Of a stretch of DNA of 64,000 bases, positions 9,456-18,988 are shown one piece after another. The notes beneath the pieces were generated by a model that ran no database searches, was not told the origin of the DNA, and saw only the letters and a list, made by a program, of their open reading frames with translations. A program made the position numbers and the translations under genes. Source of the stretch: Igneacidithiobacillus copahuensis (GTDB lineage: Bacteria; Pseudomonadota; Gammaproteobacteria; Acidithiobacillales; Acidithiobacillaceae); the NCBI RefSeq assembly GCF_018854015.1, contig NZ_JAAXYO010000182.1:70290-134289 (forward strand), in the 5' to 3' direction. How positions within the stretch are numbered: the stretch's first letter is position 1; each line of letters begins with the position of its first letter.

Positions 9456-9494
9456 TGCTACGCGAGCACTTGGATTGAAACAGCGGAGGAATAC

Positions 9495-10946
9495 GTGAGG
9501 GTTTGGCAGATTGCTGCTTACGTCCTGGTACTCGCTGCGGTCGCGGGCTGTGCGCCAAAGATGCCGCAGCTTGCGGCGCCGACCAAATTACAGGACTTGC
9601 AGCTCAGCAAGGGGCTGGTGCAGGGGCAGGGAGAGACGCCAGCCAACACCGATTGGTGGCGGGCCTTGCTCGATGCACAGCAGCGGGAGATTCTGCGTCT
9701 CGCCTTACGCAATAATCCGGATCTGGAGGAAGCCGAGGCACGAGTACAGCTCGCAGCAGCGCAGTTGCGCGGCGCTGGCGCTAAGCTCGTGCCACAGGCC
9801 GATTTGGCAGGACACATTGGGGTGAGCCGTTGGACCCAAAATCAATTTTATCTGCCTCCCTATGCCGGCGAAAGCTCCTGGAATAACGCCCTGAAACTGG
9901 ATTTTTCCTACCATCTCGACCTCTGGGGCAAGGAGCGCGAGCGGGTTCGCGAGGCCCGCTTGCATCTTTTGATGATGCAGCAGAAGCAAAGGGCGGCAAC
10001 CCTTGTATTGGAGGCTGCGGTTGTACAGCAGCTACTGGCGATTGCCGGTAATGATGCAGTCCTTGCGCAATTGTATGACGAGCAGCAGATATTGCAACAA
10101 ATCGAAAGCATCGAAGAACAGCGGCAGCAACATGGTCTGAGTAATTCCCTGGCAGCGCTGGAAAATGCCGCTCGCCTTTCGCGTTTGCAACGAGAAATCG
10201 AAGCCGAAGAGGCGCAGCAGGAACAGAACCGCGAGGCCCTTGCCGTGCTCTGTGGGCAAGGAACTCGTCTGCCCGCAACGCTGCGGAATGCCGGCCGACG
10301 GTCATTGCTCCGACCGTATTGGCAGAGTCCAACGCAGGTACCAGCAGCGTGGGTGGGAGAGCGGCCGGACGTCGTGGCGCAACGGAATGCGATCGAGGCC
10401 GCAGCTGCAGCCATACAAGTGGCGCGAGATGCCTACTATCCCAACATCAATCTCGTCGCCTTTGCCGGGGGACTGGCCGCCGCTGGTGGCTTGTTCACCT
10501 TTTTGCATCCCGGTTCCTTGCAGGCCGGAATCGGGCCGGCGATCAATCTGCCGTTGTTTACAGGCGGACGGCTGCGCGGCAACTTTGACGCCAGCCAAGC
10601 AAACTACAATGTAACCTTGGCGCAGTATCGCAAGACCCTGCTACAGGCTTTGCAACAGGTGGCCGGTGATTTGACGACACTGCAGGCCGCGGCGCAGGAA
10701 CGCGCCAGCCTGCAACAACGGGAAGTCATTTTGGAACATAGCGTGCGATTGCAGCAGCAGCGCTACCAGGCGGGGCTGAGCAACGCGCTGCCAGCACTGG
10801 AGGTACGAGTTCCGCTGATCGAGAATCAACTGGAGCGTCTGCGCTTGGATACCCATGCCGAACAAACTCTCGTAGCTCTCTATGCGGCGTTGGGGGGGCG
10901 GGTGGTCGCCCAGACTTGGCCCGAGAAGTCGGCTGTCCATGGCTAG
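9495..10946 (+). CDS. outer-membrane efflux lipoprotein (NodT/OprM-type outer membrane factor)
   Basis: A 483-residue outer-membrane channel subunit of the TolC superfamily. The GTG start at 9495 follows a strong GGAGGA site. The N-terminus is a lipoprotein signal with lipobox AVAGC, so the mature protein should be acylated. Repeated long Gln/Ala-rich coiled-coil stretches and the NNPDLEEAEARVQLAAAQLRGA segment are typical of the NodT family. It opens a four-gene exporter unit and overlaps the FUSC gene by 8 bases. It should be the outer-membrane exit for that pump. Confidence 0.9.
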   Translation: MRVWQIAAYVLVLAAVAGCAPKMPQLAAPTKLQDLQLSKGLVQGQGETPANTDWWRALLDAQQREILRLALRNNPDLEEAEARVQLAAAQLRGAGAKLVPQADLAGHIGVSRWTQNQFYLPPYAGESSWNNALKLDFSYHLDLWGKERERVREARLHLLMMQQKQRAATLVLEAAVVQQLLAIAGNDAVLAQLYDEQQILQQIESIEEQRQQHGLSNSLAALENAARLSRLQREIEAEEAQQEQNREALAVLCGQGTRLPATLRNAGRRSLLRPYWQSPTQVPAAWVGERPDVVAQRNAIEAAAAAIQVARDAYYPNINLVAFAGGLAAAGGLFTFLHPGSLQAGIGPAINLPLFTGGRLRGNFDASQANYNVTLAQYRKTLLQALQQVAGDLTTLQAAAQERASLQQREVILEHSVRLQQQRYQAGLSNALPALEVRVPLIENQLERLRLDTHAEQTLVALYAALGGRVVAQTWPEKSAVHG

Positions 10947-13122
10947 TTCTGCCGTTACCCATTATCAGTTCTGGCGAGATTTTTACCGTCAGGATCTGCA
11001 AAGGTGGCTATTTTTAGGCAAGACGGCACTGGCGGCGCTGCTGGCCCTATGGCTGGCTTATCGCTTCCAGCTCGATTCACCAAGTACCGTGGTCATTACC
11101 GTTTTTATCGTCATGCAATCCCGTAATGGGATGGTGCTGGCCAAGAGTTTCTATCGCGCTATCGGGACCATTGTCGGTAGTATCGTTGCGCTGCTACTGG
11201 TCGCGCTCTTCCCGGACGCGCGTATCGGTTTCCTTGCCGGCCTGGCCTTATGGGTCGCTTTTTGTACGGCCGGTGCGCGCTATTTCCGCAACTTTCAAGC
11301 CTACGCCTTTGTACTCGCCGGCTACACTGCGGCCTTGGTCGGACTACCTGCTGCCCTTGATCCTGGACATGCGGTGGATATTGGCATTGCGCGCCTCAGT
11401 GATGTTATGTTGGGTATCCTGGTGGCATCGATTGTGAGTGCGGTGGTCTTTCCGCAATCCCTGCGTGAGCTGCTGGAGAGCACTGCCAAAAGCAGATTGG
11501 AACATTTTCTGGGGAATTCTCTGCGGGTGTTAAATGGCGGAGTTGCGCGCGCGGATTGGATCGTTTTGCATCTCGCCGCCACCCAGGAAACTTTGCAACT
11601 CGACAATTATCGCTCAGGTTCCTTTTTTGAGAGCGCAGCGGGTCGTCTCCACAATGAGCTGGTTGGGGAGATGATTGCCGATATGATGTTTGCTTCGGGT
11701 ACCCTCCATCTACTAAACAGTCATATCCGGCGTCTGCGCCGGGTCGCTCTCAGTCCGGTGCAGGAAGCCAGCCGAGAGCTACTGGAGCAACTGCGCAAGG
11801 ACTTGGAAGGGCTGCGACAGACCATTCAGGCTGGTGACAGTGCGCTGGCCCGCACGCATCTCCAAGGCGTGCAGGAAAGGGTCATAGATCAGCTTTCGCG
11901 GCTACGCGAGGACTTGCATACTCGTCTCGATGCGGCGCAGGCCTTGGCTCTGGATAGTCTGATTTTGCTACTCACTCGTTACCTGGCGGAATTTCGGCGC
12001 TATCTGGAAAGCTATCATCGTCTACTGTACCCAGAGCAGAAGACGGCTTCCCTACCGCTACCCATGACCATCGACGAAGTGCACGATAAGCGCTGGCGAG
12101 TATCTTTTGATCGCCCGCCCACTGAGATCATTCAACCTCTCACTGCGGCAGCGCGCAGTCTCATGGTGGTGGCGCTGGTCTCCTGCTTTTGGCTGTGGAC
12201 GGCCTGGCCTTCTGGTCCATCGGCGTTGATCATTGCGGTGGTGCTGGTCGCACTCTTCTCCACCTTTCCCAATCCGGTAGCCTCAACGCGACAGATGGGG
12301 TTTGGCATTCTCCTCGCCTTTCTCGCGGCCATGCTCTTTTCCCTGGAATTTCTGCCGCGTCTGCAAGGATTTCTCCTGCTTGCGCTTGCGCTATTCCCAT
12401 TTTTTCTGGTTTCACCGTGGCTGCTGACGCAAAGCCGCTGGGCGGGAACCGCCGCCGGTTTTGGCATTTTCTTCCCGCAGTTGGCGGTCCCGGACAATGA
12501 TCAGCCATTCTCCTATGTCAACATGCTCAATACCGGATTTGCTGAGCTGATTGCTGTGTTCCTGGTGGGCATCGCCTTTTTCCTGATCTTTCCGCTGGGA
12601 AATCGCTGGGAGCGTAGCCGTTTGCTCGAGCGCTTTCGTACCCTGGTACGCACTGTGGCGAGTGCGCCTTTGACCAATCTGCGCAATCGCTATGCCGCCG
12701 AGAGTCGGGAATATCTGCGTCTGCTTGCCGCTACTCTCACACCGCAACAACAGGGCGATGCTGAGGTGCTACGCGAGGCCATGCGCCTGGACGAACTCGC
12801 AGAGGGTATTCTGCAGCTACGGATTTTATTGCACGCGCGTGGCGAGGAGGCAGGAGAGCATCCCTTGCAACTATATGACCAGGACTATGTCGAGCCACTC
12901 CTGCAAAGTATCCGGCAGCGCCGTTCCGAAGCCATGAGCGAAGAGGATCGGCAGCGTCTACGCGCCACACTGGATGCGGTACAGCATCTTCCCGAGGAAA
13001 GGCTTGACCCTGCGCTACATCCGATCTTGCCGCCGGACGCCTTGTTTCGCGTTTATGTACACGTCATCGCCAGCGTATCCCGACGCCTTTCCCAGGCGCT
13101 GGAGCCGCAAGATGCCGGTTGA
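10939..13122 (+). CDS. FUSC-family inner-membrane exporter (AaeB-like)
   Basis: A 727-residue inner-membrane protein with two blocks of about six membrane helices (roughly residues 25-170 and 400-550), each followed by a long cytoplasmic helical region. This is the arrangement of the fusaric acid resistance/AaeB family, which exports aromatic acids or similar organic acids. The ATG at 10939 overlaps the end of the outer-membrane factor. Together with the DUF1656 peptide and HlyD adaptor downstream it matches the aaeXAB gene set plus its own outer-membrane factor. The substrate cannot be read from sequence; weak organic acids, which uncouple acidophiles, are a reasonable guess. Confidence 0.88.
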   Translation: MASSAVTHYQFWRDFYRQDLQRWLFLGKTALAALLALWLAYRFQLDSPSTVVITVFIVMQSRNGMVLAKSFYRAIGTIVGSIVALLLVALFPDARIGFLAGLALWVAFCTAGARYFRNFQAYAFVLAGYTAALVGLPAALDPGHAVDIGIARLSDVMLGILVASIVSAVVFPQSLRELLESTAKSRLEHFLGNSLRVLNGGVARADWIVLHLAATQETLQLDNYRSGSFFESAAGRLHNELVGEMIADMMFASGTLHLLNSHIRRLRRVALSPVQEASRELLEQLRKDLEGLRQTIQAGDSALARTHLQGVQERVIDQLSRLREDLHTRLDAAQALALDSLILLLTRYLAEFRRYLESYHRLLYPEQKTASLPLPMTIDEVHDKRWRVSFDRPPTEIIQPLTAAARSLMVVALVSCFWLWTAWPSGPSALIIAVVLVALFSTFPNPVASTRQMGFGILLAFLAAMLFSLEFLPRLQGFLLLALALFPFFLVSPWLLTQSRWAGTAAGFGIFFPQLAVPDNDQPFSYVNMLNTGFAELIAVFLVGIAFFLIFPLGNRWERSRLLERFRTLVRTVASAPLTNLRNRYAAESREYLRLLAATLTPQQQGDAEVLREAMRLDELAEGILQLRILLHARGEEAGEHPLQLYDQDYVEPLLQSIRQRRSEAMSEEDRQRLRATLDAVQHLPEERLDPALHPILPPDALFRVYVHVIASVSRRLSQALEPQDAG

Positions 13123-13312
13123 CATCGTTCTTTTTGGTGCAGTCGTACCGACTCTTTTGCCAATTTTTGCGCTGACGGTCATTTTGTATCTGATTGCCGA
13201 TAAACTGACGAGTCGCTGGAATCTCGATCGCTGGGTCTGGCATCCGGCACTGTTCCGCCTTGCGCTATTTGTTTGTCTCTTTTCTCTGTTGGGACTGGGA
13301 GTATACGGGTGA
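13112..13312 (+). CDS. DUF1656 small membrane protein (AaeX-like)
   Basis: A 66-residue protein with two predicted membrane helices (about residues 5-28 and 45-65), typical of DUF1656/AaeX peptides that accompany FUSC pumps. The ATG at 13112 overlaps the FUSC gene by 11 bases, and its stop overlaps the GTG of the adaptor (GTGA). Its exact role is not known even in characterised systems. Confidence 0.85.
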   Translation: MPVDIVLFGAVVPTLLPIFALTVILYLIADKLTSRWNLDRWVWHPALFRLALFVCLFSLLGLGVYG

Positions 13313-14178
13313 TCCGGCGTCTGTTGCGTGTCTTGCTGACTTTGGTAGTGCTGCTCCTGGCGGGATGGCTTGGCTGGCGTCTTTGGCATGCCTATATGGA
13401 TCGTCCGTGGACCCGGGATGCCGTCGTGCAAGCGCAGATCATTGAAGTGAATGCCGATGTCAGTGGCCGCGTGGTGGATCTTGAGGTTGCGGATAATGCG
13501 CCGGTACGAGCCGGACAGGTACTGTTTCGCATCGATCCCCGACGTTACCGGCTCGCCGTGGCCAAGGCGCGGGCGGCATTGGCCGAAGCCAGCGCGCAAC
13601 TCGCTCTTCGCCAGGAACAGGCGGCGCGACGTGCCGACTTGCCAGCGGATGTCGTATCCGCAGAGGCGCGCACCGATGCCCTGCTCGCGGTGCGCACCGC
13701 GCAGGCGCAATTGGCGGCTGCCCGCGCCCGCCTGAATCTGGCGGAATATGACCTGTCGCGGACGTTGGTGCGGGCGCCAGTAGCGGGAACCATTACCCAT
13801 CTGCGTTTGCGGACCGGAGATTATGCGCAAACTGGCAAGCCGTTGCTCGCGCTGGTGGAGTCTGATAGCTACTGGGTGGATGCCTACATGGAGCAGACCC
13901 GCCTGGCCGGGGTCCATGTCGGCGACAAGGCGCGGGTCACCCTGTTGGGGGCACGGCAAAGTCTGCCGGCGATAGTAGAAGGTATCGCCCCCGCCATCGC
14001 CGATCGCGAAAGTCACACCGGCGAGCGTCTGCAGGCAGACGTGCGGGCGAGTTTCAATTGGGTCCGTTTGCCGGCCCGTATCCCGGTCCGTATCCGCTTG
14101 CTGCAAAAGCCTCGGGATTTACCGTTGACGGCAGGGATGATCTGTTCAGTCGTAGTAGAGAAAAGACACCCCACATAA
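13309..14178 (+). CDS. HlyD/EmrA-type periplasmic adaptor protein (AaeA-like)
   Basis: A 289-residue membrane-fusion protein with a single N-terminal membrane anchor (about residues 5-25). A first lipoyl half follows (VNADVSGRVVDLEVADNAPVRAGQVLFRID), then a helical hairpin and the second lipoyl half (LVRAPVAGTITHLRLRTGDYAQTGKPLLALV). It should bridge the FUSC pump to the outer-membrane factor encoded first in the unit. The start is the GTG at 13309 overlapping the DUF1656 stop. Confidence 0.9.
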   Translation: MIRRLLRVLLTLVVLLLAGWLGWRLWHAYMDRPWTRDAVVQAQIIEVNADVSGRVVDLEVADNAPVRAGQVLFRIDPRRYRLAVAKARAALAEASAQLALRQEQAARRADLPADVVSAEARTDALLAVRTAQAQLAAARARLNLAEYDLSRTLVRAPVAGTITHLRLRTGDYAQTGKPLLALVESDSYWVDAYMEQTRLAGVHVGDKARVTLLGARQSLPAIVEGIAPAIADRESHTGERLQADVRASFNWVRLPARIPVRIRLLQKPRDLPLTAGMICSVVVEKRHPT

Positions 14179-14231
14179 CGATGTTGCATTCCTATCTCCC
14201 GCTTTTATGAAGCTGCAGGTATACTTGGCAC

Positions 14232-14927
14232 ATGAATACGCTAGATCGACTGCAAGACCGTATTGCCTATCGCTTCCAGAACCTCGCTCTATTGCGTCAG
14301 GCGCTGACGCATCGCAGTGCCGCGGCCATTCACAATGAGCGCCTGGAGTTTTTGGGCGATGCGGCGCTGAATTTTATCGTTGCGGCGCGACTCTACAAGC
14401 GTTTTGCCAAGGTGAGTGAGGGAGATCTCTCGCGCATGCGGGCACGTTTGGTGCGGGAGGAAACCCTGGCACAGGTAGCGGAAACCATCAGTGTTGCTGA
14501 TGCCCTGATTCTCGGGGCAGGAGAAATGCGTAGTGGTGGTGCGCGTCGCGCCTCCATTCGTGCCGACGCGGTGGAGGCTATCATTGGTGCTGCCTATCTG
14601 GATGGCGGTTTTGGCGCCGCGGAAGCCATCGTCGATCACGTCATCGTGCCCCTGATTACCGATACCTTGGGTGCGGAGGAACTGCGTGATCCCAAGACCC
14701 GATTGCAGGAGTTCTTGCAGGGCAAGGGGCGGGCGTTGCCCTTCTATGAACTGGTGGAAGAAAAAGGGCAGGCGCATGAGCGTCGTTTCGTGGCCCGCTG
14801 TACTGTCGCAGGGATGCCGCCCACGGAAGCCGAGGACAGCAGTCGGCGCAAGGCCGAACAGCAGGCGGCACAACTGATGCTGGAACAGCTGCAGGGCCGG
14901 CTGCATGAGCAACGTCATGCCGTCTGA
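14232..14927 (+). CDS. rnc: ribonuclease III
   Basis: A 231-residue dsRNA endonuclease with the catalytic signature ERLEFLGDAALNF, the second acidic cluster ADAVEAIIGAAYLDGG and a C-terminal dsRNA-binding domain starting at DPKTRLQEFLQGKG. It is of normal length. A TATACT hexamer at 14220-14225 lies only 6 bases before the ATG and there is no clear ribosome site, so the transcript may be leaderless. The end overlaps era by 23 bases. It heads a nine-gene overlapping run that ends with hslO. Confidence 0.96.
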   Translation: MNTLDRLQDRIAYRFQNLALLRQALTHRSAAAIHNERLEFLGDAALNFIVAARLYKRFAKVSEGDLSRMRARLVREETLAQVAETISVADALILGAGEMRSGGARRASIRADAVEAIIGAAYLDGGFGAAEAIVDHVIVPLITDTLGAEELRDPKTRLQEFLQGKGRALPFYELVEEKGQAHERRFVARCTVAGMPPTEAEDSSRRKAEQQAAQLMLEQLQGRLHEQRHAV

Positions 14928-15825
14928 GAGCCCCCCCGTAGCGCATCGCTGTGGTAGCGTAGCGTTGATCGGCCGGCCGAATGTTGGCAAATCCACCCTG
15001 CTCAATCACCTGATCGGCCAGAAAATCAGCATCACCGCCCCGCGTCCGCAGACCACCCGCGATCAGATTCTCGGTATCTACACCCGCCCCAACGGGCAGA
15101 TTCTGTTCCTCGATACGCCTGGTGTGCATCAAGGATACCGCAGTCTCAATCGGCATATCCTGCGTGCCACGCGTTCGGCCCTGGATGCCGCAAACCTGGG
15201 CGTTCTGGTGGTCGAGGCGCCGCTGTGGACGGCGGGCGATGCTGAGGCCCTGCGCTGGCTGCAGCAACGGGATCTACCCCTGATTTTGGTCGCCAACAAG
15301 GTCGATCGCGTGCCGCAGAAAGAGCGTCTGCTGCCGTATCTACACGAACTCAGCGGGCATGCGCGCTTTGCACAGATCCTGCCGATGAGTGCGCGGCGGC
15401 CGGATGACGTCGAGCGTTTGGCAGGAGTCATTCTTCCTCTTCTACCGGAGGGGCCAGCACAATATGACGAAGATGAGGTGACGGATCGGCAGATGCGTTT
15501 TCTGGCGGCGGAAGCTGTGCGCGAGCAGATCTTTCGCCAGCTCAGTGCCGAACTCCCGTATGAGACCGCGGTCGCCATCGAAAAATACACGATCAGTCCG
15601 GAAGGCAGACATGAAATCGAGGCAACCATCTACTGTCGGCGTCCGGGGCAAAAGGCAATTCTGCTGGGAGAAAAAGGACAGCGCCTCAAGCACATTGGCA
15701 CGCGGGCACGGGAAAGTATCCAACAGCAGACCGGTGCGCGGGTGCGGCTGGGGCTGTGGGTGAAGGAACGCGAAGACTGGGACCGGCAGCCGGGTATTCT
15801 GCGCGAAATGGGATATGGAGCGTAA
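14905..15825 (+). CDS. era: GTPase Era
   Basis: A 306-residue ribosome-assembly GTPase that binds 16S rRNA. G1 is GRPNVGKSTLLNHL, the switch II motif is DTPGVH and G4 is NKVD. The C-terminal KH domain includes GEKGQRLKHIGTRARESI. The ATG at 14905 lies within the 3' end of rnc; a second in-frame ATG at 14917 is possible. The conserved rnc-era-recO-pdxJ-acpS order supports the call. Confidence 0.97.
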   Translation: MSNVMPSESPPVAHRCGSVALIGRPNVGKSTLLNHLIGQKISITAPRPQTTRDQILGIYTRPNGQILFLDTPGVHQGYRSLNRHILRATRSALDAANLGVLVVEAPLWTAGDAEALRWLQQRDLPLILVANKVDRVPQKERLLPYLHELSGHARFAQILPMSARRPDDVERLAGVILPLLPEGPAQYDEDEVTDRQMRFLAAEAVREQIFRQLSAELPYETAVAIEKYTISPEGRHEIEATIYCRRPGQKAILLGEKGQRLKHIGTRARESIQQQTGARVRLGLWVKEREDWDRQPGILREMGYGA

Positions 15826-16540
15826 CCAGGGAGAGCGGGCCTGGGTACTGCATTCTCACCCGTTTGGCGATGGCAGTCTGATACTCGAACTGTTTACGGA
15901 ACACCACGGGCGTCTGGGGATCCTGGCGCGGGGCAAGCGGCGACGGGGTCGCCTGGAAGCCGGGCGTCCCTATTGGGTGCGCTGGGCCGGTCGCGGCGAT
16001 CTTCCAGCCCTGCAGGGTGCCGAAGAGCTTCCGAGCCGGCTCGTGCAACAGCCGGTGCCGGCGTTGCTGCTGTTCTACCTCAACGAGCTTCTCTTGCGTC
16101 TGACCGGGCGAGCGGATCCGCAGGACGAACTATTTGTCGAATATTCCCAGATCTTGGAAGCGCTCGCCTCCAGGCCTGAGGATTTTTGGTTGCTGCGACG
16201 TTTTGAGCGGCGTCTGCTCGAAACCCTTGGCTGGGCTGCAGATGTTGCCCGTTGCGCGCAATGCGGCGCCCTTTTGGAGGACAGCGCCTACGCCCGCCCT
16301 GGAGAGGGGTTGTTCTGTTCCCGGCATGCCCCGGCCCTGGCGCAGCCCGTTTCCCGGGCGGCGTTGACCTGGCTGGCGGGGGACCTGCAGTTGCCGCCGG
16401 AGCGGAGCGTGTGGGGCGAATTGCGCGCTTATTTGGCCATGGAACTCGACCAGCTTCTTGGTGGGCGAACACTGGAGAGTCGGCGCCTACTTGCGGCATA
16501 CTTGCGGCGCAGGCGCAGTGGAGGCGTAGAAAGCAGATGA
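15815..16540 (+). CDS. recO: DNA repair protein RecO
   Basis: A 241-residue RecO, partner of RecR in gap repair. It has an N-terminal OB fold (AWVLHSHPFGDGSLILELFTEHHGRLGILARG), a central helical domain and a zinc-type cluster including CAQCGALL and a downstream Cys. It overlaps era by 11 bases and pdxJ by 4. The normal family start MERNQGERAWVL at 15815 fits best. Confidence 0.95.
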   Translation: MERNQGERAWVLHSHPFGDGSLILELFTEHHGRLGILARGKRRRGRLEAGRPYWVRWAGRGDLPALQGAEELPSRLVQQPVPALLLFYLNELLLRLTGRADPQDELFVEYSQILEALASRPEDFWLLRRFERRLLETLGWAADVARCAQCGALLEDSAYARPGEGLFCSRHAPALAQPVSRAALTWLAGDLQLPPERSVWGELRAYLAMELDQLLGGRTLESRRLLAAYLRRRRSGGVESR

Positions 16541-17262
16541 TAGCTCTAGGTGTGAATATCGATCATGTCGCGACGCTGCGCCAGGCGCGGGGAACCCGCT
16601 ACCCGGATCCTCTGGAGGCGGCCTTTGTTGCGGAACGCGCCGGCGCCGATGCCATTACCGCACATTTGCGGGAAGATCGTCGTCACATCCAGGAACGCGA
16701 CGTCGAACTCCTGCAGCAAACCTTGCGGACCCGTCTGAATCTGGAAATGGCGGTTACTGAAGAGGTCCTGGCGATAGCCGAGCGTCTGCGTCCGAGCGAC
16801 TGCTGCCTGGTGCCCGAGCGGCGCGCCGAGCTGACCACCGAGGGGGGCTTGGATGTTGCCGGACAGCAGGCGCGGGTACAAGGGGCCTGCGAGCGTCTGG
16901 CAGCGGCGGAGGTGCGGGTCTCGCTGTTCATCGACCCCGATCCGCGACAGATTGAGGCCGCAGCGGCTACGGGTGCGCCGGTCATCGAACTGCACACCGG
17001 CAGCTATGCCAATGCGCGCAACCGCGTCGAAGCCAGCCGGGAGCTGGAGTCACTACGCAGCGCTGCACGGCTGGCGAGCAGCCTGGGCCTGCAGGTCAAT
17101 GCCGGCCATGGCCTCGATTACAGCAATGTGGAAGCGATCGCCGCCATCCCGGAAATTGCAGAGTTGAACATCGGGCATGCCATCGTTGCGCATGCCATCT
17201 TTCATGGTCTGGACCATGCCGTCCGGGAGATGAAACGGCTGATGCGGCAGGCGCGTCGGTGA
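16537..17262 (+). CDS. pdxJ: pyridoxine 5'-phosphate synthase
   Basis: A 241-residue TIM-barrel enzyme that joins deoxyxylulose 5-phosphate and aminoacetone phosphate to make pyridoxine phosphate. Signature stretches are LGVNIDHVATLRQARGT at the start, HLREDRRHIQ, LVPERRAELTTEGGLDV, ELHTGSYAN and AGHGLDYSNV. The ATG at 16537 overlaps the recO stop; the longer upstream frame is a shadow of recO. It overlaps acpS by 4 bases. Confidence 0.97.
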   Translation: MIALGVNIDHVATLRQARGTRYPDPLEAAFVAERAGADAITAHLREDRRHIQERDVELLQQTLRTRLNLEMAVTEEVLAIAERLRPSDCCLVPERRAELTTEGGLDVAGQQARVQGACERLAAAEVRVSLFIDPDPRQIEAAAATGAPVIELHTGSYANARNRVEASRELESLRSAARLASSLGLQVNAGHGLDYSNVEAIAAIPEIAELNIGHAIVAHAIFHGLDHAVREMKRLMRQARR

Positions 17263-17675
17263 TCGTTGGGTTGGGTACGGACCTGGTTTCGGTCGAGCGC
17301 ATGGCATCCTTGCTTGATCGTTGGGGCGATCGCCTTTTGTCTCGTGTTCTTGGCGAACAGGAATACGCTGAGCTGCCAGCGGGGCAGGGGATTGCCGCCT
17401 TTTTGGCGCGCCGCTTTGCCGCCAAGGAAGCCACGGTCAAGGCTCTGGGTACCGGATTTCGCAATGGTATCTGTCTGGAGGATATCCAGGTTCGTCATGA
17501 TCCTCTTGGACGTCCAACGCTTTCTCTGCGCGGTGCCGCGCAAAGGCAACTTCTGCATTGTGCGCGCCAGCCGCGCCTGTGGTTGAGTCTGACGGATGAA
17601 CATCGATACGCCATGGCCACGGTAGTGATCGAAGAGCTGGCGCCGGAAGTGATGGGGACGGAAGTATGCGGATAA
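17259..17675 (+). CDS. acpS: holo-[acyl-carrier-protein] synthase
   Basis: A 138-residue phosphopantetheinyl transferase that activates acyl carrier protein. The two metal/CoA-binding motifs are GLGTDLVSVERM at the N-terminus and ARRFAAKEATVKALGTGF around residue 50. Translation starts with GTG at 17259, overlapping pdxJ. The C-terminus overlaps ugd by 10 bases. Confidence 0.95.
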   Translation: MIVGLGTDLVSVERMASLLDRWGDRLLSRVLGEQEYAELPAGQGIAAFLARRFAAKEATVKALGTGFRNGICLEDIQVRHDPLGRPTLSLRGAAQRQLLHCARQPRLWLSLTDEHRYAMATVVIEELAPEVMGTEVCG

Positions 17676-18988
17676 CAGTAGTGGGTACGGGCTATGTAGG
17701 GCTGGTCACTGGCGCCTGCCTGGCGCAGGTGGGAAATCAGGTGCTCTGCATCGATATCGATGCCGAAAAGGTGGCGCGTCTGCGGGCTGGCGAAATCCCC
17801 ATCCATGAGCCGGATCTGCCGGAGATCGTGCGCAGTGGCATCGACGGCGGGCGTCTGCACTTCAGCACCGACATTGCCGAGGGCGTGGCCCATGGTGAAT
17901 TTCTCTTCATCGCCGTTGGTACCCCGCCAGAGGAGGATGGCTCGGCGGATTTGCGCTATGTATTGCAGGTGGCTTCCGACATCGGGAAACATCTCGACCA
18001 GCCGCGCATCGTCATCAATAAGTCCACCGTCCCGGTGGGGACGGCAGAAAAGGTGCGTGCCACAATCCAGGCAGAGCTGGATGCCCGCGGCGCGAAAATC
18101 GCCTTTTCCGTGGTTTCCAATCCAGAGTTTCTGAAGGAGGGGGCAGCGGTCGGCGACTTCATGAAGCCGGACCGGATCATCGTCGGTACCGACGAGGAAG
18201 CCGTGGCGCAGCGCATGCGGGACCTGTACGCGCCCTTCAACCGCAATCACGACCGGGTTTTGGTCATGGACATTCCCTCGGCGGAGCTTACGAAGTATGC
18301 CGCCAACGTCCTCTTGGCGACCAAGATCTCCTTCATGAACGAGCTGGCCGGTCTGGCCGAGCGTCTGGGCGCAGACATCGAGCATGTGCGCATCGGAATC
18401 GGCTCAGATCCCCGCATCGGCTTTGACTTCATCTACCCCGGTTGTGGTTATGGTGGTTCCTGTTTTCCCAAGGATGTGCGCGCTTTGGAGCACACGGCGA
18501 GGGAGCTTGGCTATGATGCCCCCCTGATCCGTGCGGTGGAAAGCGTCAACAATGCGCAAAAGCAGGTGCTGGAGCGCAAGCTGGTGGAAGAACTGGGCGC
18601 GGATCTGCAGGGCAAAGAGATCGCCGTGTGGGGACTGGCCTTCAAGCCCAATACCGACGACATGCGCGAGGCCCCCAGTCGCACCCTGATCGATGGATTA
18701 CGGCGGCGTGGTGCCACCATCCGCGCCTACGATCCCGTTTCCATGACAGAAGCAAAGCGGATCTACGCCAAGATGCCGGAGATCTCTTTTTGCGAGGATC
18801 CTTATGCAGCCTGCGACGGCGCCGATGCCCTCATGATCTGTACCGAATGGCAGATCTTTCGCAGCCCGGATTTTGCCGATTTGAAGCGCCGCCTGCGGCA
18901 TCCCTTGATCATTGACGGTCGTAACCTCTACGATCCCCGTTTACTTAAAGCTGCAGGACTGCAATACCGTGCCATCGGCCGCCCCTGA
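17666..18988 (+). CDS. ugd: UDP-glucose 6-dehydrogenase
   Basis: A 440-residue NAD-dependent enzyme oxidising UDP-glucose to UDP-glucuronate for surface polysaccharide. It has the N-terminal Rossmann motif VVGTGYVGLVTGACLA, the catalytic cysteine in GCGYGGSCFPKDVRAL, and the C-terminal UDP-binding domain with WGLAFKPNTDDMREAPS. Its presence in the acpS-hslO run, next to a heptose kinase gene, suggests that envelope polysaccharide supply has been coupled to the housekeeping operon. Confidence 0.95.
   Translation: MRITVVGTGYVGLVTGACLAQVGNQVLCIDIDAEKVARLRAGEIPIHEPDLPEIVRSGIDGGRLHFSTDIAEGVAHGEFLFIAVGTPPEEDGSADLRYVLQVASDIGKHLDQPRIVINKSTVPVGTAEKVRATIQAELDARGAKIAFSVVSNPEFLKEGAAVGDFMKPDRIIVGTDEEAVAQRMRDLYAPFNRNHDRVLVMDIPSAELTKYAANVLLATKISFMNELAGLAERLGADIEHVRIGIGSDPRIGFDFIYPGCGYGGSCFPKDVRALEHTARELGYDAPLIRAVESVNNAQKQVLERKLVEELGADLQGKEIAVWGLAFKPNTDDMREAPSRTLIDGLRRRGATIRAYDPVSMTEAKRIYAKMPEISFCEDPYAACDGADALMICTEWQIFRSPDFADLKRRLRHPLIIDGRNLYDPRLLKAAGLQYRAIGRP

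Noticed and set aside
16252..16536. N-terminal extension of PdxJ within recO
   Set aside because: The family start is at 16537 (MIALGVNIDHVATLRQ), overlapping the recO stop; upstream codons are out-of-frame recO sequence.
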